A program made the position numbers and the translations under genes. The notes under the pieces are model-generated. The model searched no databases. It saw only the letters and a program-made list of their open reading frames with translations, and was not told the DNA's origin. 43,934 bases of DNA from Photobacterium sp. SKA34. Lineage in GTDB: Bacteria; Pseudomonadota; Gammaproteobacteria; Enterobacterales; Vibrionaceae. The stretch lies in the NCBI RefSeq assembly GCF_000153325.1, contig NZ_CH724147.1:9803-53736 (forward strand), read 5' to 3'. Positions 14,390-23,109 of this stretch are shown here, in pieces; positions within the stretch are counted from its first letter, which is position 1, and the number at the start of each line of letters is the position of its first letter.

Positions 14390-14721
14390 AATAATTACCT
14401 TTTAAACAACAATGCATCTAAAAAACAAAAGATTATTACCAAATAGTAACTATAAGCAGGTGGATTTAATCAACCTTCTATCTTTCTACTTAACTCCACT
14501 ATTCCTTGAAGCGTATAAACGATGATTAACACTTAAAAGGAATGTTTCGAGTCACCGCAAGCATCAATGAAAAAAATCAGTACTAACTTATTCTTATTGC
14601 TCTTATTACGTGATCCTCTACACGAAACACTACAGCTTATTGCGGCTTAATTGCTAAGTTACGATATGTTTCAAATAGGCTGTGATAAAATAAAACGGTT
14701 ATTGTAGTTTTTTGAGGTTTT
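14390..14721 (+). other. AT-rich gap before zur
   Basis: No gene is supported here. It should contain the zur promoter on its right side. The only structure noted is a near-palindrome GGTGGATT-T-AATCAACC at 14459-14475, with one mismatch and unknown role. The zur ATG is preceded by TTTTTTGAGGTTTT, giving a modest GAGG ribosome binding site. Confidence 0.4.
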
Positions 14722-15177
14722 ATGGCGGATCAAGCCCAATTATTAACAAAGGCGCAACGACTCTGTGAAGAGCGAGGCGTTCGACTTACGCCACAGCGCT
14801 TAAAAGTGTTGGCGTTGATTATTGAGCACCATAGCTCAATCAGCGCTTATGAGTTATTAGATCAACTCAAAATTTCAGAACCGCAAGCAAAGCCGCCAAC
14901 GATTTACCGAGCTTTAGATTTTCTCTTAGCACAAGGTTTTGTTCACAAAGTGGAGTCCACAAATAGCTATATTGCCTGCTGTGTACTAGGGCATGCCGAT
15001 CACTGTTCGCAGTTATTGATCTGTGATGAGTGTGGCTGTGTTGAAGAATGTCATGATGATGAGTTAGCCAAACTGCTTCGTCAAAAATCAGAAAAACTTG
15101 GTTTTAAGATTAATCATCATGTTGTTGAAAGCCATGGTATTTGTGAAAAATGTCAGGGTAATAAACCTATTATTTAA
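14722..15177 (+). CDS. zur: Zinc uptake regulator Zur (Fur family)
   Basis: Zur is a zinc-sensing repressor of high-affinity zinc uptake genes. The 151-residue protein has the Fur-family winged helix (RGVRLTPQRLKVLALI, then PPTIYRALDFLLAQGFVHKVES). A Cys/His-rich C-terminal metal and dimer domain follows (HADHCSQLLICDECGCVEECHDDE, HGICEKC). These cysteine pairs supply the structural zinc site. The missing His-rich iron-site pattern and the length favour Zur over Fur, and zur close to dusA is the conserved Vibrio/E. coli order. The next gene starts 24 bp downstream, so zur and the CheX-like gene may be cotranscribed. Confidence 0.93.
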   Translation: MADQAQLLTKAQRLCEERGVRLTPQRLKVLALIIEHHSSISAYELLDQLKISEPQAKPPTIYRALDFLLAQGFVHKVESTNSYIACCVLGHADHCSQLLICDECGCVEECHDDELAKLLRQKSEKLGFKINHHVVESHGICEKCQGNKPII

Positions 15178-15201
15178 CCTACAACGAAAAGTCTTACAAT
15201 T

Positions 15202-15663
15202 ATGCGCGCAGAATTTATAAACCCTTTTCTTGCATCTCTGATTAATGTGCTCAACACCATGGCATCTATGCCAATGACACCACAAAAGCCAAGACTAAAG
15301 AAAGATGAAATTGCGCGTGGTGATGTATCTGGCTTGATCGGTATGATAGGCCCAAAAACTAAAGGGTCAATGTCAATCACGTTTGAGCAAGATCTGGCTC
15401 TTGAAATAATGCAACGCATGCTAGGTGAACGTCCAGCAGGCATTAATGAAGATGTTACTGATATGGTTGGTGAAATTACTAATATGGTAACAGGTGGTGC
15501 AAAACGTGCGTTGGCTGAAAATGGGTATGACTTTGATATGGCAACACCTGCGGTTGTTTCTGGTAAAGGCCATACCATTACCCATAAATGTGATAATGCG
15601 ATCATATTAATGCCATTTGATTCAGACTATGGCAAAGCCTATATCGAAATTTGTTTCGATTGA
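15202..15663 (+). CDS. CheX-like chemotaxis phosphatase domain protein
   Basis: CheX/CheC/FliY-family proteins dephosphorylate response regulators such as CheY-P. The 153-residue protein contains the family catalytic motif E-x2-N in DMVGEITNMVTGGAKRAL (Glu91, Asn94). It also has the GSMSITFEQDLALEIMQRMLGE strand-helix unit and a C-terminal strand pair (AIILMPFDSDYGKAYIEICF). Only one E-x2-N motif is present, as in CheX rather than CheC. It follows zur by 24 bp and is the usual small gene after zur in Vibrio-type genomes. Its partner is not visible here. Confidence 0.85.
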   Translation: MRAEFINPFLASLINVLNTMASMPMTPQKPRLKKDEIARGDVSGLIGMIGPKTKGSMSITFEQDLALEIMQRMLGERPAGINEDVTDMVGEITNMVTGGAKRALAENGYDFDMATPAVVSGKGHTITHKCDNAIILMPFDSDYGKAYIEICFD

Positions 15664-15887
15664 TATCGTCTTTTCCAATGAAATTATAGCGTCAATTACA
15701 CGATAAATTCTTTGCCTTACTTGACGCTATCTACTTATTTATTAAGTCTTTTGTTAATAATCCCATTCTTAAATAAAAGACTACTCTCCGCTCTTTTTTC
15801 GATCTAGACTAGTTTACGTCATACGCATCATGTTACTTATAACTGCGAGATGACTGTATATTATTTGTCTAAAAGGGAAAGACGTAC

Positions 15888-16094
15888 ATGAGTAAACTGA
15901 CTGGAACCGTAAAATGGTTCAACGATGACAAAGGCTTTGGTTTCATTTCTGGAACGGATGGCAAAGATGTGTTTGTACACTTCAGTGCTATTCAAGCTCA
16001 AGGGCGCCGCACCTTACGTGAAGGCCAAAGTGTTGAGTTTATCGTGACAGATGGTCAGAAAGGCCCACAAGCTAGCGAAGTCATTGCACTGTAA
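15888..16094 (+). CDS. Cold-shock domain protein (second paralog)
   Basis: This 68-residue single cold-shock domain has intact RNP1 (KGFGFI) and RNP2 (VFVHF). It differs from the paralog at 9146 in its RRTLREGQSVEF segment and in its short AT-rich upstream region without a long leader. It is therefore less likely to be the major cold-induced member. AAAGGGAAAG supplies the ribosome binding site and a terminator follows. The 224-bp gap before it contains only a loose AGTCTTTT/AAAAGACT inverted repeat (15745-15782). Confidence 0.95.
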   Translation: MSKLTGTVKWFNDDKGFGFISGTDGKDVFVHFSAIQAQGRRTLREGQSVEFIVTDGQKGPQASEVIAL

Positions 16095-16113
16095 TAAGCA
16101 TCAATGAAAAGAT

Positions 16114-16146
16114 AAAAAAACGCCGCTATTTAGCGGCGTTTTTATT
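16114..16146. terminator. Bidirectional terminator between csp and pgi
   Basis: AAAAAACGCCGCTA and TAGCGGCGTTTTTA form the stem, with A and T runs on both sides. It serves the plus-strand csp gene and the convergent pgi. Confidence 0.93.
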
Positions 16147-16180
16147 ATACAAACATATGACTTAGTACATTAACCTAAGA

Positions 16181-17833
16181 TTATGCTCGCCATTGTTTAA
16201 ATGCATTAATCAAACCATTAGTCGAGCTATCGTGGCTTGATACTTCTTCTTTATTATTTAGCTCTGGCAGAATTTGGTTAGCCAATTGTTTACCAAGCTC
16301 TACGCCCCACTGATCGAAGCTAAAGATATTCCAAATAACACCTTGAGTGAAAATCTTGTGCTCATAAAGCGCAATCAATGCACCGAGTGTATAAGGCGTA
16401 ATTTCTTTCACTAAGATTGAGTTCGTTGGGCGGTTTCCTTCGAATACTTTAAATTCTGCTAGTTCGTTCACTTCTTCTTGTGATTTACCCGCAGCAAAGA
16501 ATTCTGCTTCAACTTTCTCACGGCTCTTACCAAATGCTAGTGCTTCAGTTTGCGCGAAGAAGTTCGCCATCAATTTTGGATGGTGATCGCCTAATGGGTT
16601 ATGGCTAATCGCAGGAGCAATGAAATCACATGGAATTAATTTCGTGCCTTGGTGGATCAACTGGTAGAAAGCATGTTGACCATTGGTACCAGGTTCACCC
16701 CAAATAATTGGACCTGTTTGGTAATCCACTGGGTTACCGCCACGATCAACATATTTACCGTTTGATTCCATGTTACCTTGCTGGAAGTACGCTGCAAAAC
16801 GGTGCATGTACTGATCATAAGGAAGAATCGCTTCTGTTTCAGCACCGTGGAAGTTATTGTACCAGATACCGATAAGTGCAAGGATAACCGGTAGCTTTTG
16901 CTCTAAGGGCGCTTCTGCAAAGTGTTTATCCATTGCATGACCGCCATCAAGTAGTGCAACAAAGTTATCAAAACCTACTGATAAGCTAATTGATAACCCG
17001 ATTGCAGACCATAATGAATAACGACCGCCAACCCAGTCCCAAAACTCGAACATGTTGTCAGTATCAATACCAAACTCAGCAACCGCTTCACCGTTTGTTG
17101 AAAGCGCAGCAAAGTGTTTCGCTACATGTGCTTTATCTTCTGCTTTTGCTAAGAACCAGTCACGTGCAGATAGCGCGTTAGTCATGGTTTCTTGAGTCGT
17201 GAAGGTTTTTGATGCGATCAAGAACAATGTTGTTTCAGGGTTAAGATCTTTTAGCGTTTCAGCAATGTGCGTGCCATCAACGTTAGAAACAAAGTGCATG
17301 TTTAGGCGCGTTTTATAAGCACCTAGCGCTTCTGACACCATGTAAGGACCAAGATCTGAGCCACCGATACCGATGTTCACAATATCGGTAATTTCTTTAC
17401 CTGTGTAACCTTTCCATTCACCGCTGATGATGCGATCAGAGAAAGACTTCATCTTTTCAAGTACGGCATTCACAGCAGGCATCACATCTTCGCCATCAAC
17501 CATAATTGGTGTGTTACTACGATTACGTAGCGCTACGTGAAGTACTGCACGATCTTCTGTACGATTAATTTTTTCGCCACTGAACATATCTGCAATAGCA
17601 ACATCTAGCTCTGTCTCTTTTGCAAGAGCAAATAGCTTAGTTAGCGTTTCTTCAGTGATAAGGTTTTTAGAGTAATCAAGTAGGATATCTGAGCCAAATT
17701 GCGCAGAAAACTTAGAGAAGCGAGCGCTATCGTTAGCAAATAAGTCGCTTAATTGGAAATCTTGAGCTTGTTCAAAGTGTGCGGTTAGATCTTGCCACGC
17801 TTGAGTTTGCGTTGGGTTGATGTTCTTCAACAT
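16181..17833 (-). CDS. pgi: Glucose-6-phosphate isomerase
   Basis: Pgi interconverts glucose-6-phosphate and fructose-6-phosphate in glycolysis and gluconeogenesis. The 550-residue protein has normal length, with the family signature DWVGGRYSLWSAIGL (residues about 266-280). IVNIGIGGSDLGPYM (151-165) and ASKTFTTQETMTNA bind the phosphate, and GTNGQHAFYQLIHQGT carries the active-site His. The start MLKNINPTQTQAW is typical. It is monocistronic, convergent with csp and divergent from yjbQ. Its position between the alr-dnaB side and zur is conserved in Vibrio-type chromosomes. Confidence 0.97.
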   Translation of the reverse strand: MLKNINPTQTQAWQDLTAHFEQAQDFQLSDLFANDSARFSKFSAQFGSDILLDYSKNLITEETLTKLFALAKETELDVAIADMFSGEKINRTEDRAVLHVALRNRSNTPIMVDGEDVMPAVNAVLEKMKSFSDRIISGEWKGYTGKEITDIVNIGIGGSDLGPYMVSEALGAYKTRLNMHFVSNVDGTHIAETLKDLNPETTLFLIASKTFTTQETMTNALSARDWFLAKAEDKAHVAKHFAALSTNGEAVAEFGIDTDNMFEFWDWVGGRYSLWSAIGLSISLSVGFDNFVALLDGGHAMDKHFAEAPLEQKLPVILALIGIWYNNFHGAETEAILPYDQYMHRFAAYFQQGNMESNGKYVDRGGNPVDYQTGPIIWGEPGTNGQHAFYQLIHQGTKLIPCDFIAPAISHNPLGDHHPKLMANFFAQTEALAFGKSREKVEAEFFAAGKSQEEVNELAEFKVFEGNRPTNSILVKEITPYTLGALIALYEHKIFTQGVIWNIFSFDQWGVELGKQLANQILPELNNKEEVSSHDSSTNGLINAFKQWRA

Positions 17834-18088
17834 AAAAATATCCTAATTTTGTTATGTTTATCTTTCGCACCAATACATTGTCTGCGAAAGATCCCCGATT
17901 TTTCTCATTAGCCTATGATGGCAGGCTTATTTATAATTTTGATCACTTGTGATGATGCCGCGAAAAGAAAAAGATTGTCATTGCGGTAAATCACGAAAAC
18001 TTGGAATGCATCATACCTGTATTTCGCATCAATGTAATAATGCGAATAACTAATCAAACTAAAAGGTTAAACCTATAGGTAAATAGCC

Positions 18089-18508
18089 ATGTGGTATCAA
18101 AAAACAATTAATCTTACTCCTCAAAAGCGCGGTTTTCACCTTATCACTGAGGAAATAGTGCAACATTTACATGAGATCCGACCTTTAACCGTTGGATTAG
18201 TCCATTGTTTCCTCCAACACACCTCGGCAAGCTTAACCATTAATGAGAATGCCGATCCTACGGTGCGCCATGATATGGAGAAACACTTTAATCATTTTGT
18301 ACCAGAACGTGCGCCTTATTATCGACATACCTATGAAGGCGATGATGATATGCCTGCACATATTAAAAGTTCATTGCTAGGAAATAGTATCGCGATCCCT
18401 ATTTCACAAGGACGTTTAGCATTAGGTATATGGCAAGGTATTTATTTAGGTGAGCACCGTGATCATGGCGGCTCCCGCAAAGTCGTGATCACTATTCAAG
18501 GCGAATAG
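18089..18508 (+). CDS. yjbQ: YjbQ/UPF0047 family protein
   Basis: The 139-residue protein carries the conserved UPF0047 features: HTSASLTINENADPTVRHDME (residues about 44-64), the acidic GDDDMPAHIKSSLLG loop, LGIWQGIYLGEHRDHGG and RKVVITIQGE at the end. These conserved His/Asp/Glu residues form a metal- or phosphate-binding pocket. Family members have been reported to have weak thiamine-phosphate synthase activity, but the physiological role is unsettled. The ATG at 18089 has no strong ribosome binding site, although the family start MWYQKTI is clear. It lies divergently from pgi, in the alr neighbourhood as in E. coli. Confidence 0.92.
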   Translation: MWYQKTINLTPQKRGFHLITEEIVQHLHEIRPLTVGLVHCFLQHTSASLTINENADPTVRHDMEKHFNHFVPERAPYYRHTYEGDDDMPAHIKSSLLGNSIAIPISQGRLALGIWQGIYLGEHRDHGGSRKVVITIQGE

Positions 18509-18522
18509 CACATTGAGTATAC

Positions 18523-18566
18523 AAAAAAGCACTTATCCCAAACAATGCTGGCTAAGTGCTTTATAT
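18523..18566. terminator. Bidirectional terminator between yjbQ and the decayed barrel gene
   Basis: AAAGCACTTA (18526-18535) pairs with TAAGTGCTTT (18553-18562) over a 17-base loop, with an A run before and a T-rich tail after. Confidence 0.75.
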
Positions 18567-18752
18567 TTAATACGAGAACGGCTGATTGACCATCACTCTA
18601 GAGGTGCTTTCTTCACTGCCCCACGTTATTTCTGTTCGGACAACAACACCTTCGACTTGAAAACGTATCGTGCCACCTGCGCTCCACTTCATCTCTGAAT
18701 GCAACTCAGGAAGGTTGTAACTTTCAGCGACACGACCAACACCAGCAAAAGC
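18567..18752 (-). pseudogene. Remnant of an outer-membrane surface-antigen (Omp85-like) gene
   Basis: On the minus strand, directly after the alr stop, 61 codons read as the last strands of a BamA/Omp85-type barrel. They include YNLPELHSEMKWSAGG, GVVVRTEITWGSEEST and the terminal RVMVNQPFSY with a C-terminal aromatic. In such proteins a similar VR.D..WS..G..F.IM.NQPF motif closes the barrel. Here a TAA (18753-18755) interrupts the frame just upstream, no start codon serves it, and alr begins immediately beyond. The N-terminal several hundred residues are therefore deleted. Vibrio relatives, as I recall, have a full surface-antigen-like gene between alr and pgi, so this looks like in-place reductive loss. 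Confidence 0.65.
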
Positions 18753-18774
18753 TTATCGTCCAATGTTTAATTCA

Positions 18775-19854
18775 TCACGTATATGCCATCGCAACCCGTG
18801 GTGTTAATTTAGTCACCAATTCATACGCAATCGTGCCTATGTGCTCTGCTACAACTTCAGCAGGTAATCCTTCACCCCATAATGTGGCAGTATCGCCGAC
18901 TTTGTCTTGAGCATCAGGCCCTAAATCAACCGTTAGCATGTCCATCGAGACGCGCCCAGCCATAGGTACAATACGACCATTTACAAGCACTGGAGTGCCG
19001 TTAGGTGCGGTACGTGGATAACCATCGCCATAACCAATCGCAATCACACCGACTTTGGTATCTCGCTCACTGGTCCAAATACCGCCGTAACCGACTTGCT
19101 CACCTTGTTTGACATCACGTACAGCAATCAGGCTAGAGGTTAATGTCATCACTGGCTTTAAATCATAAGAAGCAGCAAAACGTACAGACTCATTAAATGG
19201 TGAGACACCATACATAATGATCCCTGGGCGAATCCACTCTAACTGGCTATCAGGCCACGCTAAAATACCAGCTGAGGCGGCTAATGAACGTTCACCTTGA
19301 TAATCTTGAGTCAAATCTAAAAAGGTATCTAGCTGCTTTAAGGTAATATCAGAGCTTAAATCATCAGCATTACCAAAGTGGCTAATAAAACGTAGTGGCT
19401 TTGCGACATTTTCACACGCATTTAAACGCACCATAAAATCCGTCAGATCTTCTGGACGTACGCCTAGGCGGTGCATACCAGTATCAATTTTTACCCATAC
19501 CTGCACTGGGTTATCAAGCTCAGTTTGTTCTAACGCTTCCAATTGCTCAATCGAGTGAACCACAGTATGAATATTATTGGTCACTAATACTGGAAGATCG
19601 CTCGGTGCATAAAACCCTTCCAATAGTAAAATAGGTTTTACTATTCCGCCGGCACGTAAAATTAATGCTTCCTCAATACGGGCAACACCATAAGCGTCAA
19701 CATTCGAAAGCGTTTGAGCAACACGAAGTAAGCCATGCCCATAAGCATTAGCTTTAACGACCGCCAAAACTTTACTATTTGGTGCGTGTTGACGGATCAA
19801 CCCCAAATTGTGGGCTAATGCTTCAGTATCTATATGTGCGGTTGCAGCTTTCAT
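18775..19854 (-). CDS. alr: Alanine racemase
   Basis: Alr is a PLP enzyme that interconverts L- and D-alanine for peptidoglycan synthesis. The 359-residue protein has the PLP lysine in AVVKANAYGHG (Lys34) and the opposing catalytic Tyr in QVGYGGIW (about Tyr256). The substrate-side segments WVKIDTGMHRLG and MAGRVSMDMLTVDLG are also present. It starts 27 bp after the dnaB stop in the same direction, matching the conserved dnaB-alr pair, and lacks a signal peptide, so it is the biosynthetic cytoplasmic enzyme. Downstream it abuts the decayed surface-antigen gene. Confidence 0.97.
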   Translation of the reverse strand: MKAATAHIDTEALAHNLGLIRQHAPNSKVLAVVKANAYGHGLLRVAQTLSNVDAYGVARIEEALILRAGGIVKPILLLEGFYAPSDLPVLVTNNIHTVVHSIEQLEALEQTELDNPVQVWVKIDTGMHRLGVRPEDLTDFMVRLNACENVAKPLRFISHFGNADDLSSDITLKQLDTFLDLTQDYQGERSLAASAGILAWPDSQLEWIRPGIIMYGVSPFNESVRFAASYDLKPVMTLTSSLIAVRDVKQGEQVGYGGIWTSERDTKVGVIAIGYGDGYPRTAPNGTPVLVNGRIVPMAGRVSMDMLTVDLGPDAQDKVGDTATLWGEGLPAEVVAEHIGTIAYELVTKLTPRVAMAYT

Positions 19855-19881
19855 CCAAAATCCTAAATAATATTCTTACGC

Positions 19882-21279
19882 TTACTCTTCATCGTAGGCA
19901 GGACCTGCATAATTATCAAAGCGAGAGAACTGGCCTTGGAAGGTTAAACGGACGGTACCGATAGGGCCATTACGTTGCTTACCTAAGATGATTTCAGCGA
20001 TCCCTTTCAGGGCACTATCTTCGTGATAAACCTCATCACGATAAATAAACATAATTAAATCGGCATCCTGCTCGATTGCACCTGATTCACGCAAATCTGA
20101 GTTAACAGGCCGTTTATCAGCGCGTTGCTCCAACGATCGATTAAGCTGCGACAAGGCAACAACAGGTACGTTTAATTCTTTTGCCAGCGCTTTTAACGAG
20201 CGGGAAATCTCAGCGATCTCTAATGTACGGTTATCTTGCAGACCAGGCACTCGCATTAATTGCAAGTAGTCGATCATGATCATACTGATACCGCCGTTAT
20301 CGCGGGCAATACGACGGGCACGTGAACGGACTTCAGTTGGTGTTAAGCCTGAACTATCATCAATGAACATATTCTTCTTTTCCATAAGAATACCCATTGT
20401 TGATGAAATACGAGCCCAGTCTTCATCATCGAGCTGACCGGTACGAATTTTAGTTTGGTCAACACGCGAAAGTGACGCCAACATACGCATCATGATCTGT
20501 TCGGCTGGCATCTCTAACGAGAAAATAAGTACGGGTTTTTCCTGCTCCATTGCTGCGTTTTCACATAAGTTCATCGCAAAGGTGGTTTTACCCATCGACG
20601 GACGTGCCGCAACAATAATTAAGTCTGAGCCTTGAAGGCCGGCTGTTTTCTTATTGAGATCGGTAAAACCTGTCGATACACCTGTCACACCATCTTGTGG
20701 CGATTGGTATAAAATCTCGATACGTTCTAAAGTCTTTTCTAAGATCGTATCAACGTTTTGTGGACCTTCTTTATCGTTGGTACGTTGCTCTGCAATAGCA
20801 AAGACTTTACTTTCAGCCATATCCAGTAAATCTTCACTAGTACGGCCCTGTGGATCATAACCGGCATCGGCAATTTCATTTGCCACACCAATCATGTCAC
20901 GAATAAGTGCACGCTCTCGGACAATATCAGCATAAGCTAAGATATTTGCCGCAGACGGCGTATTTTTTGCCAGTTCAGCTAAGTAAGCAAAGCCGCCAAC
21001 ATCATCAAGTGTGTTTGATTGCTCAAGGTTTTCAGACAGGGTGATCAAATCTAGCGGCTGACCCGCTTCTAATAGTGCCGCTGTCGCCTGAAAAATAATC
21101 CGGTGTGGACGACTATAGAAATCATTGGCAACGACCTTTTCAGCCACCATGTCCCACTTTTCGTTATCCAACATCAAACCACCAAGAACAGATTGCTCAG
21201 CCTCTAAAGAGTGAGGCGGCATCTTAATGGCGTCCATTTGATTATCTTTTGGTTTTTTCGGTTTACTATTATCTGCCAT
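19882..21279 (-). CDS. dnaB: Replicative DNA helicase DnaB
   Basis: DnaB is the hexameric 5'-3' helicase of the replication fork. The 465-residue protein has an N-terminal DnaG-interacting domain (residues about 20-120, PPHSLEAEQSVLGGLMLDNEKW). A linker leads to the RecA-like ATPase with Walker A ARPSMGKTTFAMN, Walker B ISMIMIDYLQLM and VVALSQLNRSLEQRADKRP. No intein is present. It leads the dnaB-alr pair and is divergent from the DUF481 gene. Confidence 0.98.
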   Translation of the reverse strand: MADNSKPKKPKDNQMDAIKMPPHSLEAEQSVLGGLMLDNEKWDMVAEKVVANDFYSRPHRIIFQATAALLEAGQPLDLITLSENLEQSNTLDDVGGFAYLAELAKNTPSAANILAYADIVRERALIRDMIGVANEIADAGYDPQGRTSEDLLDMAESKVFAIAEQRTNDKEGPQNVDTILEKTLERIEILYQSPQDGVTGVSTGFTDLNKKTAGLQGSDLIIVAARPSMGKTTFAMNLCENAAMEQEKPVLIFSLEMPAEQIMMRMLASLSRVDQTKIRTGQLDDEDWARISSTMGILMEKKNMFIDDSSGLTPTEVRSRARRIARDNGGISMIMIDYLQLMRVPGLQDNRTLEIAEISRSLKALAKELNVPVVALSQLNRSLEQRADKRPVNSDLRESGAIEQDADLIMFIYRDEVYHEDSALKGIAEIILGKQRNGPIGTVRLTFQGQFSRFDNYAGPAYDEE

Positions 21280-21522
21280 AGAAATTGCGTATTAGCCAAG
21301 AACAAGGCATAACAGTATACCCCATACAATCGGATCTGAGCAGTCATAAACTTACGACTCGCATCAAACCTGATAGTTATTTAATTATGCGCCTTTTTAA
21401 ATTAACTAACAGTCAAGCGTAACGATTCCTAACCAAAAGCTGACAAATTTGAGTTAGAATGCGGGCGCATAATATTTATCATCAATAACACTCAATTTAA
21501 GATACCTGCCGTGGGAGGAACT

Positions 21523-22281
21523 TTGGCAAGATACCTACTGACATTATTGCTGCTTGCCAATACTGCAGCCTATGCTGCTGACGATCAAGATATCGAAGAA
21601 GATGTCTCACCTTCTCACTTTACCAGTGAAGTGGGGCTAGGGTTTACAGCACTTGCTGGTAATTCAGATTCACAAACGTTAAACGCTAATTATGATCTGC
21701 AATATATTAAAGGCCGTTATAAAACCGATGCAGATACTAGTCTGTTAATGGCGAAAAAGAATGGTGAAGAAGATAAACGTAAGATTTCAGCAAATTTAAA
21801 AACACAAATGCTAATCCGTGATGGCTATTACTTATATGGCAGCGGCAGCTATATTGATGACCGCTATGGTCCATATTATGTCGATTCATTAGCTTCTGCT
21901 GGTATCGGTTATCGTCTCTTTAGCTATGAAACGTTTCAAACCCTTGTCGATATTGGTCCTGGTTTTCGTCATCAAGATCCAAACCTTGATGAAATTGATG
22001 GTGATATTGTTAAACCAGAAGTAGTGAATGAAGCCGTTTTACAAAGCTCATTAACCATGACATGGAAACCGCTAAAAACACTCTCTTTTGAAAATAAAAC
22101 TAATATTGTGACAGGTAATAGTAACACGACGATCCAAAATGACTTATCACTGACCAACTCGATCACCGATAACATCGCATTAAGTATTGGCTTTAACTAT
22201 ACCTATTACACGTGGGTACCTAACAATATGAAAAACTTTGATTCTAGTACTATTGTTAGCCTGATTTACAGTATGAAGTAA
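21523..22281 (+). CDS. DUF481 family outer-membrane protein
   Basis: The 252-residue product begins with a signal peptide (LARYLLTLLLLANTAAYA) followed by an acidic spacer. A series of beta strands typical of DUF481 barrels follows (EVGLGFTALAGNSDSQTLNANYDLQY, GYYLYGSGSYIDDRYGP, SLTMTWKPLKTLSFENKTNIVTG, LSIGFNYTYYTWVP). The function is unknown, and the outer-membrane location is inferred. The start is probably the TTG at 21523, four bases after GGGAGGA. An in-frame GTG at 21511 lies before this site and would place the ribosome binding site inside the gene. It is divergent from dnaB and ends at a shared terminator. Confidence 0.85.
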   Translation: MARYLLTLLLLANTAAYAADDQDIEEDVSPSHFTSEVGLGFTALAGNSDSQTLNANYDLQYIKGRYKTDADTSLLMAKKNGEEDKRKISANLKTQMLIRDGYYLYGSGSYIDDRYGPYYVDSLASAGIGYRLFSYETFQTLVDIGPGFRHQDPNLDEIDGDIVKPEVVNEAVLQSSLTMTWKPLKTLSFENKTNIVTGNSNTTIQNDLSLTNSITDNIALSIGFNYTYYTWVPNNMKNFDSSTIVSLIYSMK

Positions 22282-22327
22282 AGCTGGGGATTGACGCTAA
22301 CGTTCTTCCTTCTCAAATTTCAGACAT

Positions 22328-22357
22328 AAAAAAACCAGCCCGAAGGCTGGTTTTTTC
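22328..22357. terminator. Bidirectional terminator between the DUF481 gene and rplI
   Basis: AAAAAACCAGCC-CGAA-GGCTGGTTTTTT is a perfect stem with a CGAA tetraloop. It ends both the plus-strand DUF481 gene and the minus-strand ribosomal operon. Confidence 0.95.
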
Positions 22358-22375
22358 TATTAAAGCTAAAAGCGA

Positions 22376-22828
22376 TTACTCTGCAGCAACAACGTTTAGT
22401 TTAATAGTTGCGAATACATCTGAATTTAGCTGAACGCTAACTTCGAATTCGCCAGTAGTACGTAGTGCACCTTCAGGTAGACGAACTTCGCTCTTAACAA
22501 GTGCAACGCCAGCAGCAGTTACTGCATCAGCGATGTCACGAGTACCGATAGAACCGAATAGTTTACCTTCGTCACCAGCTTTAGAAGCAATTACTACTGC
22601 TTCTAATGCGTTTAGTGTTTCAGCACGAGCTTGAGCAGCAGCTTGTTGCTCAGCAACTTTAGCTTCTAGCTCTGCACGACGTGCTTCGAACATTTCAACG
22701 TTAGCTTTAGTTGCCATTACTGCCTTAGCTTGTGGGATAAGGAAGTTACGAGCGTAGCCAGCTTTAACGTTAACTTGGTCGCCAAGGCTACCTAGGTTAG
22801 CGATTTTATCAAGTAGAATAACTTGCAT
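22376..22828 (-). CDS. rplI: 50S ribosomal protein L9
   Basis: L9 binds 23S rRNA and spans two domains joined by a long helix. The 150-residue protein has the N-terminal signature GSLGDQVNVKAGYARNFLIPQ. The connecting helix (ANVEMFEARRAELEAKVAEQQAAAQARAE) and the C-terminal domain with GDEGKLFGSIGTRDIADA follow. It is last in rpsF-priB-rpsR-rplI and is followed by the strong terminator. Confidence 0.98.
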   Translation of the reverse strand: MQVILLDKIANLGSLGDQVNVKAGYARNFLIPQAKAVMATKANVEMFEARRAELEAKVAEQQAAAQARAETLNALEAVVIASKAGDEGKLFGSIGTRDIADAVTAAGVALVKSEVRLPEGALRTTGEFEVSVQLNSDVFATIKLNVVAAE

Positions 22829-22866
22829 TATCTTGTCCTCTATAAAAGTCTAAAAACTACTACCGA

Positions 22867-23094
22867 TTACTGATGCTTGTCAGTGTACGGTAGAAGTGCT
22901 AGGTAACGAGAACGCTTGATAGCGCGAGCTAGCTGACGCTGGTATTTAGCGCGAGTACCAGTGATACGGCTAGGTACGATTTTACCAGCTTCAGTGATGT
23001 AGTTTTTTAGAGTTGCTACGTCTTTGTAGTCAATCTCTTGTACGCCTTCTGCAGTGAAACGGCAGAATTTACGACGACGGAAGAAACGAGCCAT
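22867..23094 (-). CDS. rpsR: 30S ribosomal protein S18
   Basis: The 75-residue basic protein starts MARFFRRRKFCRFTAEGV and contains IDYKDVATLKNYITEAGKI and RITGTRAKYQRQLARAIKRSRYLALLPY. These match S18, which forms a heterodimer with S6 on the 30S platform. The gene follows priB by 15 bp. Confidence 0.98.
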   Translation of the reverse strand: MARFFRRRKFCRFTAEGVQEIDYKDVATLKNYITEAGKIVPSRITGTRAKYQRQLARAIKRSRYLALLPYTDKHQ

Positions 23095-23109
23095 GGGCTA
23101 TCTCCTGAT

